NCBI GenBank assembly: GCA_046350055.1
Contig: JAXMBC010000001.1
Location: forward strand, 2,914,001 to 2,978,000
Origin: JAEUIE01 sp046350055
GTDB taxonomy: Bacteria > Planctomycetota > Planctomycetia > Gemmatales > HRBIN36
Reading direction: 5' to 3'
DNA: 64,000 nucleotides
The position numbers and the translations under genes are program-made. Below, one piece after another: positions 47,467 to 55,380 of the stretch (position 1 is the first letter of the stretch; each line of letters opens with the position of its first letter). The notes under the pieces are model-generated. The model saw only the letters and a list, made by a program, of their open reading frames with translations, was not told the origin of the DNA and searched no databases.

Positions 47467-49011
47467 ATGTCCCCCTTCTTCGATCAGGTTCTCGAACTCA
47501 TTCGCCGGACGTCCACGGTGCTGCCTCGCGATGTGGCGAGCGTGGTGGAACTGAAGCAGGCGATGGAAACGGCAGGCTCTAAGGCGGACCTGGCCTTGCG
47601 GCTGGTGCTGCAAAACATCGGGCTGGCGAAGGAACTCTCCGCCCCCATCTGCCAGGATACCGGCACCATCACCTTCTACATCCATACGCCGGTCGGCTTC
47701 AACCAGATGGAGTTGGAAGAAGCTTGTTGTGATGCTGTGCTTGAAGCTACGAAGAAGGGCTACCTGCGGCAGAACAGTGTCGATTCGATCACTGGCCGCA
47801 ACTCGGGTACGAACCTGGGGCCAGGCAGCCCGGTGTTCCACTGGCACCAGCACAGTCACGACTATGTTGAAATCAAGCTCATCCTGAAGGGGGGCGGGTG
47901 CGAGAATATGTCGGCCCAGTACTCGCTGCCGACGACGATTCAGGGCAAGCGGTTTGATCGCGATCTCGAAGGTGTGCGGGGCGTGGTGCTCGATGCCATC
48001 TGGCAGGCCCAGGGCAAAGGCTGCGGGCCGGGGTTCATCGGTGTGTGTGTCGGTGGTGATCGAGCGGTGGGTTTTGAAGCGGCTAAGGAACAACTGCTGC
48101 GGACGGTGGATGATCAGAACCCGCTCGAAGAACTGGCGGTGCTCGAAGCCCGGCTGCTCGATGAGGCGAACAAGCTCGACATCGGGCCGATGGGATTTGG
48201 CGGCAAGCTGACCGTCGGCGGCGTGAAGGTCTGTGCCCGGAATCGACTGCCTGCGAGTTTCTTTGTTACCGTGGCTTACATGTGCTGGGCGTATCGCCGT
48301 CGCGGGGTGAAGCTCAGCACCAAGGGGGATGTCGTCGAATGGCTGTATCAGACGAAGGATGAGTTTGCAGTAGCAGGGCCCAAGAGTGAGAACGAACTAC
48401 AACTCCTGCGTCTCAAACCCAAGGCTCTCGATCTCGGCAACGCCCAGGGCATCAAGCTCACCACACCACTTCAGGAAGCTGATGTTCGTAAACTCCAAGC
48501 CGGTGATGTCGTGCTGCTCTCCGGCACCGTCTACACCGGCCGGGATGAAGTGCACAAGTATCTGTACAAAGGTGGCGAGTTACCCATTCTGAAAGATGGT
48601 GTTATCTATCACTGTGGCCCGGTGGTGCTTGAAGAAAATGGCAAGTACCGGGTGCTGGCAGCTGGGCCGACGACCTCCATCCGCGAGGAGCCTTACCAGG
48701 CCGATGTCATCGCCAAGTATGGCATCAAGGCCGTCATCGGTAAAGGCGGCATGGGTCAGAAGACGCTCGACGCCTGCAAACAGCACGGCTGCGTATACCT
48801 GCATGCCATCGGCGGCGCGGCCCAGGTCTATGCCCAGTGTGTGACCGATGTGATGGGTGTGGATCTGAAAGAGAAGTTCGGCAGCCCCGAAGCGGTCTGG
48901 CATCTGGTAATCAAGGATCTGCCTGCTGTAGTGACGATGGACAGCCACGGCCGCTCGTTGCATGCCGAGGTAGCGGAGGCGAGCAAAGCGGAACTGGCTG
49001 AGGTGTTGTAG
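47467..49011 (+). CDS. fumA: Class I fumarate hydratase (iron-sulfur)
   Basis: [4Fe-4S] enzyme interconverting fumarate and malate in the TCA cycle. The alpha part contains PICQDTGT (Cys 1), NSGTNLGPGSPVFHWHQHS, KGGGCENMS (Cys 2) and GCGPGFIGVCVGGDR (Cys 3); the beta part includes KAVIGKGGMGQKTLD and SPEAVWHLVIKDLPAVVTMD. The order of alpha then beta in one chain, 514 residues, fits FumA/FumB, though tartrate dehydratase cannot be excluded. gltA at 60.3 kb is another TCA gene in the window, not adjacent. The upstream gap is filled by the 25-bp inverted repeat. Confidence 0.93.
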   Translation: MSPFFDQVLELIRRTSTVLPRDVASVVELKQAMETAGSKADLALRLVLQNIGLAKELSAPICQDTGTITFYIHTPVGFNQMELEEACCDAVLEATKKGYLRQNSVDSITGRNSGTNLGPGSPVFHWHQHSHDYVEIKLILKGGGCENMSAQYSLPTTIQGKRFDRDLEGVRGVVLDAIWQAQGKGCGPGFIGVCVGGDRAVGFEAAKEQLLRTVDDQNPLEELAVLEARLLDEANKLDIGPMGFGGKLTVGGVKVCARNRLPASFFVTVAYMCWAYRRRGVKLSTKGDVVEWLYQTKDEFAVAGPKSENELQLLRLKPKALDLGNAQGIKLTTPLQEADVRKLQAGDVVLLSGTVYTGRDEVHKYLYKGGELPILKDGVIYHCGPVVLEENGKYRVLAAGPTTSIREEPYQADVIAKYGIKAVIGKGGMGQKTLDACKQHGCVYLHAIGGAAQVYAQCVTDVMGVDLKEKFGSPEAVWHLVIKDLPAVVTMDSHGRSLHAEVAEASKAELAEVL

Positions 49012-49020
49012 TTTTCACAC

Positions 49021-49083
49021 GAAGGGCTGCGCCGCGAGAGTGCCCCCTCACCCCCAGCCCCTCTCCCCGGTGGGGAGAGGGGG
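49021..49083 (+). repeat. C4TCAC4-type repeat, subfamily A, left of LURP gene
   Basis: GAAGGGCTGCGCCGCGAGAG leads into CCCCCTCACCCCCAGCCCC and the GGGGAGAGGGG end. It shares its 5' part with the copy at 49774-49835 only. Confidence 0.85.
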
Positions 49084-49131
49084 GCAACTATTGGCATTCG
49101 ACATATATTTGGAACAACTGCAGGGACTAAC

Positions 49132-49767
49132 ATGTTGCTCGACCACGATCGCTTTATCCTCAAGGAACAGGTGCGACTCATTCGCACGGTGGATGCCTAC
49201 GACATCTTTGATCCGTCCACCGGCCAGCAACTGGGACATGTGCAGGAAACGCCGAACAGCTTCATCGCCTTCCTGCGGCTGATCATCAACAAGAACTGGA
49301 TGCCGACCACGGTCGTCGTCACGGATCAATCAGGGCAGACGGTGTTCACCATGCATCGGGGCGGGTTTATCTTCAAATCACGCCTTGATATATTTGATGG
49401 TGCTGGCAATCTGTTGGGCTACTTCCAGAGCCGGTTCTGGACACTTGTGGGCAAGCTCGATGTCTTTGACCATCATGGTAACCTCTGGGCCCAGGTGGGT
49501 GGAGGTCGGCGGTGGTTTTTCGACTACCGCTTTACGACGCCTGAGGGCATGGAGATAGGGCATGTGACGAAGCAATGGAAGAACGCGATGGATGTGCTCA
49601 AGGATATGTTCACGAGTGCTGATACGTTTCTGGTGGAGGTTGCACCTGACTTTGCAGATCAGGCACCCGCCAAGATGCTGATGCTCGGTGCGGCTATTGC
49701 GATTGATATGGTGTTCAAGGAGCAGGGCGGAAGCGATAATCTGGTCAGCACGCTGCTGGAAGGGTAA
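49132..49767 (+). CDS. LURP-one/phospholipid-scramblase-like protein
   Basis: The protein is a single beta-barrel-and-helix fold of the scramblase/LURP-one type. LDHDRFILKEQVRLIRTVDA and YDIFDPSTGQQLGHVQE open it, followed by VVVTDQSGQTVFTMHRGGFI, KLDVFDHHGNLWAQVGGG and DYRFTTPEGMEIGHVTKQW; a hydrophobic C-terminal helix ends near MLMLGAAIAIDMVF. The DxxG-type repeated strands match the family. At 211 residues it is normal length. Function in bacteria is unknown; membrane association is likely. It is bordered by direct copies of subfamily-A repeats about 700 bases apart. Confidence 0.78.
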   Translation: MLLDHDRFILKEQVRLIRTVDAYDIFDPSTGQQLGHVQETPNSFIAFLRLIINKNWMPTTVVVTDQSGQTVFTMHRGGFIFKSRLDIFDGAGNLLGYFQSRFWTLVGKLDVFDHHGNLWAQVGGGRRWFFDYRFTTPEGMEIGHVTKQWKNAMDVLKDMFTSADTFLVEVAPDFADQAPAKMLMLGAAIAIDMVFKEQGGSDNLVSTLLEG

Positions 49768-49773
49768 TGACAG

Positions 49774-49835
49774 GAAAGGGCTTCGCCGCGGAAGAGCCCC
49801 TCACCCCCGGCCCCTCTCCCCGGTGGGGAGAGGGG
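49774..49835 (+). repeat. C4TCAC4-type repeat, subfamily A, right of LURP gene
   Basis: GAAAGGGCTTCGCCGCGGAAGAG leads into CCCCTCACCCCCGGCCCC and the GGGGAGAGGGG end, in the same orientation as the copy at 49021-49083. Confidence 0.85.
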
Positions 49836-49894
49836 AGGAGTTTCTTTGGCAGCTGACACCGTCAACGAATTGACAGCTACTAACGGCATTCCAT

Positions 49895-52702
49895 CTACTG
49901 AATGTTAATTTCGCCGTTGAGCAGGGTGTCGAGCCCGGGTCCGCCGATGAGGACATCATCGCCCAGGCCACCGTCGAGGACGTCGTCGCCGTCTCCACCT
50001 ATGACCACATCATCACCGTCGCCGGCATCGACGAGCAGGGCGATGGCTGCAGCCTGCAGCCCGCTAGCTTCCACTACGTCGTCGCCACCGAAGGTGCGGA
50101 TGAAGAGCTGGTCGGTTGCTTCTGCCCCGGTGATGTTTACCGAAGCAGCCAGGCCGAGCACCGAGGTGCCTGCAGCGGAACCCACTACCACAGCGACGTC
50201 ATCGCCACTGGTACCATGGACGATCACCTGATCGAGAGCACCATCACCCAGGCCGTTGCTGCCAGCCAGGTTCAAGTTGACATCCACCACATCGGTACCT
50301 GAGAGATCACCAACGGTGATACTGTCCGCTCCGCCCTGGGCATTGAAGGTGATGGTTTCGACATCGTTGGTATCCATCACCACGCTGGCCACGTTGCGGG
50401 TGAAGAGAACCCGGCCACCATTGGCGAAGATGTTGATGACCTCTGCGATGTTCGCACCGTTGAAGCGCATCTCATCCTGGCCAGCCTGGCCTTCGATGAC
50501 GTCATTGTCGTCTCCGGGATTCCAGACGAAGATATCGTCACCAGCGCCCATCAGGGCAGTGTCATTGCCGTCTCCACCATTGATGAGATCGTTGCCATCG
50601 CTGCCGATCATCAGATCGTTGCCCAGCCCGCCATTGATGGTGAGCTGGATACCATCCGCTTCGAGCGAGGTGGCATTGATGACATCGTCGCCACCCTGGC
50701 CATTGAGAACAAGGCGGTCGTTGGCTGCTTCCGGGCTGAAGATGTTCACCTGGGTGGCCAAGCCGAAGACGGTGACACCGCCAGCATCGCCTGCAGCTCC
50801 GAAGGCATCGGCACCCTGGGTGCCGTTGACGGTCACGGTGTCAGTTGCGTCGTCGCCGCCACCATTGGGTCCGCGGAGATCGAGATCAAGCCTGACCAGA
50901 TCGGTGCCGGTCATGTCGCCCACGACGATATTGTCCGCCCCGCCCAGTGCCCGGAACTCGATGTTCTCCACATCGTTGAGGTCCATGCTGACATTGGCAA
51001 CATCACGCAGGAAGAGTACCCGTCCGCCATTGGCAACAACATTGATATTTTCGCTGATATTGGCCCCGAAGAAGAGCATCTGGTCAGTGCCATCCTGGCC
51101 TTCGACGGTATCGTTGCCATCACCAGGATCCCACTGGAAGACGTCATTGCCAGCACCCAGGAAGGCGACATCGTTGCCGTTATCGCCAAAGACAAAGTCA
51201 TCACCATCGCCACCAAAGAAGGTGTCGGTTCCCTGGCTGCCGAGCAGCGTGTCATTACCGGTGCCGCCATCGAGTGTGAGCTTGATGACCCCGGCGGGCA
51301 AGGTGGTGGCTGTCACGCCATCATTGCCTCCGAGGGCATTGATCACCAGGCCGTCGTTTGCGCCTTCGGTGTTGGTGATGTTGACGGTAGCACTGAGCCC
51401 CAGCACGGCGACAGAGGAGCCTGCACCGAAGAGATCGATGATGTTGTTGCCGGAGGTGCCATTAACGATGACGACATCAGCCGCGGCATCACCGGTAGTG
51501 CCACCGATGGTGCCTGCCTGGTTGACATTGAACTGCTGGACACCACTGCCGGTGAGGTCATTGATAGTGAGCTGATCAGAACCACCGAGCATATTGAGGT
51601 TCACGTTTTCCACGCCATTGACATCCATGACGATGTTGGCGATGTTGCGAGTGAATCGCAGACGTGCCCCATTGGCGGAGGCTTCGAAGATTTCGCTGAT
51701 ATTGGCTCCATTGAAGAGCATGGTGTCGGTGCCGTCCTGCCCTTCGACGACATCACTGCCATCGCCCGGATCCCACTGGAAGACATCGTTGCCGGCACCC
51801 AGGAAGACGACATCGTTGCCTTGCTGGCCGTCGATGAAGTCGTTGCCATCGCTACCGAAGAGGCGATCAACTCCGTTGCTGCCGAGGATGGTATCGTTGC
51901 CGGTGCCGCCATCGACGGTGATGCTGATGAGGGCAGCGAGATTGCCGGTGGCGGAGAAGGAATCATCGCCGCCGTTCATGTTGACGACCAGGTTTTCGCT
52001 GGTGCCGATGTCGATGGAGAAGGGGGCGGGGTTGAGTCGATCGAAACGCACACGGGTGCCATTGGCCGTCGTGGTGAATTGCTCGGTTCCATTGCCACCG
52101 TTGACTTCGACGGTATCGATGCCGTCCCCACCTTCGTTCAGATCAGTGTCGTCGCCGGGGTTCCAGATCATGCGGTCCTTGCCTGCTTCACCGAAGACCT
52201 GATCGTCGCCATCGCCACCGGTCAGGGTGTCGTTCTCGGTGCCGCCGAAGAGGAAATCGAAGCCGCCTTTTCCGAGCAGGGTGTCGTTGCCAGCCTGACC
52301 GAAGAGCAGGTCATTGCCCGATCCACCGGTGAGGACGTCATTGCCCTTGCCACCGAAAAGATTGGCCCTGGGCAAGGCACCGTTGGCTTCATTCAGGGTG
52401 ATGGTATCGTGCCCTTCCTGGCCGAAGACCTGGATGAGGCTGACGTTGGCCACGGTGGGGGTGCCACCACGTATGGTGACTGCGCCACCATTCACGAGAA
52501 TATTACCTGCTGCATTGCGGCTGACTTCGATATTGTTGTTGAGGTTATCGCCGAAGACCGAGAGCATGCCTGCCGAGAAGGTGGCGGTGACTGCGGGTAG
52601 TGATCGATCTTCGAGTGCTTCGAGAGCGAAGTTCAGCCTGGGCCGATGGGGCCAGGAATTGGTGCGGGTGGTGGTCTTCTTCGAGAACAGGCGACGAAAC
52701 AT
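49895..52702 (-). CDS. RTX-type calcium-binding repeat protein
   Basis: Extracellular protein of 935 residues. The N-terminal RRLFSKKTTTRTNSWPHRPR and LNFALEALEDRSLPAVTA carry the planctomycete LExLEDR motif linked to export. The rest is Gly/Asp-rich nonapeptide repeats of the GGxGxDxLx type (GGKGNDVLTGGSGNDLLFGQ, GGLGDDVLIGGPG) that bind calcium. Four copies of a WxPGDxxD-EGxxGxD motif occur with Trp at 180, 310, 524 and 727, marking three longer modules of about 205-214 residues with FxGANIxE and INGGLGND-like segments. No enzymatic domain is seen. The ATG at 52702 has GGGAG 8 bases upstream. Confidence 0.88.
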   Translation of the reverse strand: MFRRLFSKKTTTRTNSWPHRPRLNFALEALEDRSLPAVTATFSAGMLSVFGDNLNNNIEVSRNAAGNILVNGGAVTIRGGTPTVANVSLIQVFGQEGHDTITLNEANGALPRANLFGGKGNDVLTGGSGNDLLFGQAGNDTLLGKGGFDFLFGGTENDTLTGGDGDDQVFGEAGKDRMIWNPGDDTDLNEGGDGIDTVEVNGGNGTEQFTTTANGTRVRFDRLNPAPFSIDIGTSENLVVNMNGGDDSFSATGNLAALISITVDGGTGNDTILGSNGVDRLFGSDGNDFIDGQQGNDVVFLGAGNDVFQWDPGDGSDVVEGQDGTDTMLFNGANISEIFEASANGARLRFTRNIANIVMDVNGVENVNLNMLGGSDQLTINDLTGSGVQQFNVNQAGTIGGTTGDAAADVVIVNGTSGNNIIDLFGAGSSVAVLGLSATVNITNTEGANDGLVINALGGNDGVTATTLPAGVIKLTLDGGTGNDTLLGSQGTDTFFGGDGDDFVFGDNGNDVAFLGAGNDVFQWDPGDGNDTVEGQDGTDQMLFFGANISENINVVANGGRVLFLRDVANVSMDLNDVENIEFRALGGADNIVVGDMTGTDLVRLDLDLRGPNGGGDDATDTVTVNGTQGADAFGAAGDAGGVTVFGLATQVNIFSPEAANDRLVLNGQGGDDVINATSLEADGIQLTINGGLGNDLMIGSDGNDLINGGDGNDTALMGAGDDIFVWNPGDDNDVIEGQAGQDEMRFNGANIAEVINIFANGGRVLFTRNVASVVMDTNDVETITFNAQGGADSITVGDLSGTDVVDVNLNLAGSNGLGDGALDQVIVHGTSGDDVAVVVGSAAGTSVLGLAASVNITGAEATDQLFIRTFGGDDVVEASGLQAAAIALLVDAGDGDDVVIGGDGDDVLDGGLGDDVLIGGPGLDTLLNGEINIQ

Positions 52703-52840
52703 GGATGAACTCCCCGTTGAGATGAAAATGGTCTGCCACGCATTCAATCGAATGAGAGACAGGTACAGAGGGGACATCCGGAGGCGGCAGGGAATCGGCC
52801 AGGAAAAATGTGGCGCGGAGAGAATTATCGATAAATGATG

Positions 52841-52900
52841 GGCGTTGCCACGAGTAATAGCCCCCTCACCCCTAACCCCTCTCCCCGGTGGAGAGAGGGG
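52841..52900 (+). repeat. C4TCAC4-type repeat, subfamily B
   Basis: GGCGTTGCCACGAGTAATAG leads into CCCCCTCACCCCTAACCCC and the GAGAGAGGGG end. The 5' part matches the copy at 54580-54640 and differs from subfamily A. Confidence 0.85.
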
Positions 52901-52972
52901 ATCCGGGCAATTGAGAATGCAGAATGTAGAATTGAGAACGAACGAAGCTGAAGATAAAGGGGTTGCAACAGC

Positions 52973-54667
52973 TTGAAACCACGACGAGGTCAATGGTGGC
53001 GAGTGCTCCTGACGCTGCTTTGTGGCGTAGGGACGTGGTGGATCGTTGACTGGTGGCAGGGGCCGCGGGCATGGTATTCAGCAGCGTTTAAACTGGATGA
53101 CTGGATTCAGCCTCTGCCTGAGGAGGAACGGTTCGGGCCGGCTATTCTCCACCCCATCAGGGAGAAGCAGCGACGTCAGCGAGCCAGGATTGGAACGAGG
53201 CTACTTGATAGTGAGGGCCGGTATCTCCTGGTGCAGTACGAGACGACTAAGCTCGATTACTGGATCATTGATTTGCAGACTCGCCAGATCGTTGCGCGTC
53301 ATACTTTGAACGGGCTAGACTACTTGTCCCAACAACATGGTGACTCCGAGCGGAGTTGGAGTTCGTGGCAGGAGGGGATCGTCTCCTTCGCCGTCAGGAA
53401 ACGTGAGGCCAAGCTCAAGGATCTCTTCGGCGAGCCTGTCTATCGCTGCGAACTCTGGAAATGGGACGCATTCGCCAACGAAACGACGCTGGTGAAGGAG
53501 TATCCGTTGGATACCACGCTGCATGTGGCAGGCAGGAGCTTGCTGGAAGTGAAGCGAGACACGGTGATCAATCCAGCAAGACTGCTTCCACCCAGTTGGT
53601 CCAGTTTCCTGGCCTCTGAGGTAGAGGACTACATGCGACTTCAGGATGTAGTTAGGTATCGGGTCTGGTCGTTGCCTGAGATGAAGCTGCGTTGCATGCT
53701 CACGAGGCCCTGGATGTATCGGTTGGGTGCAGGCAATTTGTCGCCTGACGGGAACTATCTGGTATTCAGTGATGTGATATTGCCACTGGGCTTTGTCAGT
53801 CCCATAGGGAAGCAGTACCAGCATGATCCTACTTCCTCCCTGCGGCTACCGGGCCTCTATGCAGCTGCGCCTGCAGGGTTTGCCATCTATCGTTGTGAAG
53901 ACGGTTCACTGGTTTCAACGCTCTCCGATTCTGAGAGGATGTTTCGTTTTGCAACTTTCAACCCTAGCCAGGGCCAGGGAGATACACACTACTTATCTCA
54001 GTGCAAATACAGCACAGGACAGGAAGAGCGGAACCGTAGTTTTTACATGCCAACTGGCAGCTGGTTGAATGAAGGAGTATTGGAAGATACTCGCTTGAAC
54101 GCGCATCAGCGTCATGCATATCGCAAGGTCGAGAATGAAATAGAGGTACATGCCTTAGCAGAGGATGGAAGTCTCACTCCGCTCGGCAGGATACAGGGCC
54201 AATTCAACGGACTTCTGCCAGGTGCCCCGCATTACCTGATTATGAGCAATAGACGGATGATCGATGACATTCCCCTGCCAGCCTGGTTTCGAGACTGGTT
54301 GCGGAACCGCAACGTAGCCCCGTCCTTATTCCAGGAAACGCAGCATGTGGAGGTGCGGGATTATCAGACACAGCGAGTGGTGTTTTACCAACGTGCCCGA
54401 GAGGGAATGTCACTTCACAGCTTTGTGACTGACCCCTGGTGTGTCATCGTGGAAGACAACATGGATACGATGCAACTCGCTGTGTATCCGCTGCCGTTTT
54501 CCTCGTGGTCGCCTTGGTGGGCGAGGCTGGCGGGGGTATTGGTGATGGTGATTGTGTGGTGGATAGTTTTCAATGGAAGGGCTACGCCACGAGTATTAGC
54601 CCCCTCACCCCTAGCCCCTCTCCCCGGTGGGGAGAGGGGGACAAATGTCGAAAGCAGGCCTCGCTGA
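52973..54667 (+). CDS. Membrane protein of unknown function, repeat-derived C-terminus
   Basis: Function unknown. The N-terminus MKPRRGQWWRVLLTLLCGVGTW (residues about 9-27) is a membrane anchor, and a second helix near 520-545 (ARLAGVLVMVIVWWIVF) precedes the end. The middle is a beta-rich extracellular-type domain with propeller-like words (LLDSEGRYLLVQYE, NLSPDGNYLVFSD). The last 30 residues, from NGRATPRVLAPSPLAPLPGGE, are encoded by a subfamily-B repeat and then by a second repeat element. The TTG at 52973 has AAGGGG about 10 bases upstream. Length 564; no family recognised. Confidence 0.65.
   Translation: MKPRRGQWWRVLLTLLCGVGTWWIVDWWQGPRAWYSAAFKLDDWIQPLPEEERFGPAILHPIREKQRRQRARIGTRLLDSEGRYLLVQYETTKLDYWIIDLQTRQIVARHTLNGLDYLSQQHGDSERSWSSWQEGIVSFAVRKREAKLKDLFGEPVYRCELWKWDAFANETTLVKEYPLDTTLHVAGRSLLEVKRDTVINPARLLPPSWSSFLASEVEDYMRLQDVVRYRVWSLPEMKLRCMLTRPWMYRLGAGNLSPDGNYLVFSDVILPLGFVSPIGKQYQHDPTSSLRLPGLYAAAPAGFAIYRCEDGSLVSTLSDSERMFRFATFNPSQGQGDTHYLSQCKYSTGQEERNRSFYMPTGSWLNEGVLEDTRLNAHQRHAYRKVENEIEVHALAEDGSLTPLGRIQGQFNGLLPGAPHYLIMSNRRMIDDIPLPAWFRDWLRNRNVAPSLFQETQHVEVRDYQTQRVVFYQRAREGMSLHSFVTDPWCVIVEDNMDTMQLAVYPLPFSSWSPWWARLAGVLVMVIVWWIVFNGRATPRVLAPSPLAPLPGGERGTNVESRPR
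54580..54640 (+). repeat. C4TCAC4-type repeat, subfamily B, at the end of a CDS
   Basis: GGCTACGCCACGAGTATTAG leads into CCCCCTCACCCCTAGCCCC and the GGGGAGAGGGGG end. It overlaps the 3' end of the preceding gene, in the same orientation as the copy at 52841-52900. Confidence 0.85.
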
Positions 54668-54684
54668 CGCATCGGGTTGGTATT
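54657..54684 (+). repeat. CCTCGCTGACGCATCGGG repeat
   Basis: AGGCCTCGCTGACGCATCGG and the following GTTGGTATT form a single arm related to the inverted repeat at 47373-47437. It supplies the stop codon (TGA at 54665) of the upstream gene and also encodes, on the minus strand, the last codons of the sigma factor. Confidence 0.5.
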
Positions 54685-55267
54685 ACACAATGCACTGTGC
54701 TTCGAGTTGCTGGCGGATGCGTTCTCGTAGTCGGCGGACGGAGCGTTCAGCACGGCCGATCTTCTCGCTGATTTCCTGCGTGGTGTAGCCTTGCAGGCTT
54801 AACTCGAGAATGGCACGCTCATCCTCATCGTGAATGGAGCGGAAGAGTTCTTCCACCGTTTCAGAGAGCACCATGGCCTCTTCCGGGCTGGGTTCACGAT
54901 CGACGGCCAGTTGCCAGGGAGCCGGTGCGGCTTCGGTGCCTTGCCCTGCTTCCCGGTGCAGGTTGCGCTTCTCGGCGGTGAAGAAGACGGCCCGGTCGGC
55001 ACATTTGCGCACGGTGATGACGGCGAGCAGGCCCCAGAGATTGTCCCAACTGGTGATCTGGAAATCGCCATCCTGATGACGCTGGAAGAAGCTTTTATAG
55101 GCTGACTGCACAATATCTTCGGGTTCGACCTTGGCGGCCAGGCGGGCATCAAGGTGCTTGCGGGCGAGGCCGAGCAGCCGATGGGTGTAGCGGAGGAAGA
55201 CTTCACTGGCGGCGGCATGCTCCCCCTGTCGCAGTCGGCTGACGAGATCGATAAAGGAATCGTGCAT
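54683..55267 (-). CDS. ECF-type RNA polymerase sigma factor
   Basis: Directs RNA polymerase to a stress or surface-related regulon. Region 2 is visible as DSFIDLVSRLRQGEHAAASE and ARLAAKVEPEDIVQSAYKSF, then NLWGLLAVITVRKCADRA. Region 4 holds the HTH LQGYTTQEISEKIGRAERSV and RRLRERIRQQLEAQ. Length 194 is normal for planctomycete ECF factors that lack an obvious anti-sigma partner next door. The ATG at 55267 replaces a longer start at 55414 that would overlap the divergent TPR gene. The regulon cannot be read from the sequence. Confidence 0.92.
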   Translation of the reverse strand: MHDSFIDLVSRLRQGEHAAASEVFLRYTHRLLGLARKHLDARLAAKVEPEDIVQSAYKSFFQRHQDGDFQITSWDNLWGLLAVITVRKCADRAVFFTAEKRNLHREAGQGTEAAPAPWQLAVDREPSPEEAMVLSETVEELFRSIHDEDERAILELSLQGYTTQEISEKIGRAERSVRRLRERIRQQLEAQCIV

Positions 55268-55380
55268 CGTCGCATCCCAGTGAAAAGTTGGCCGAGATTG
55301 ATCGAGCTGCGGATGTACTGGTGACGCCGTGAAGCGACGCACCGACACAACTATTGTACAACCCGCTGCAGGAGACCATG

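Noticed and set aside
50256..51575. Long plus-strand reading frame opposite the RTX gene
   Set aside because: Antisense shadow produced by Gly/Asp-rich repeats; the minus strand has export motif, ribosome-binding site and repeat structure.
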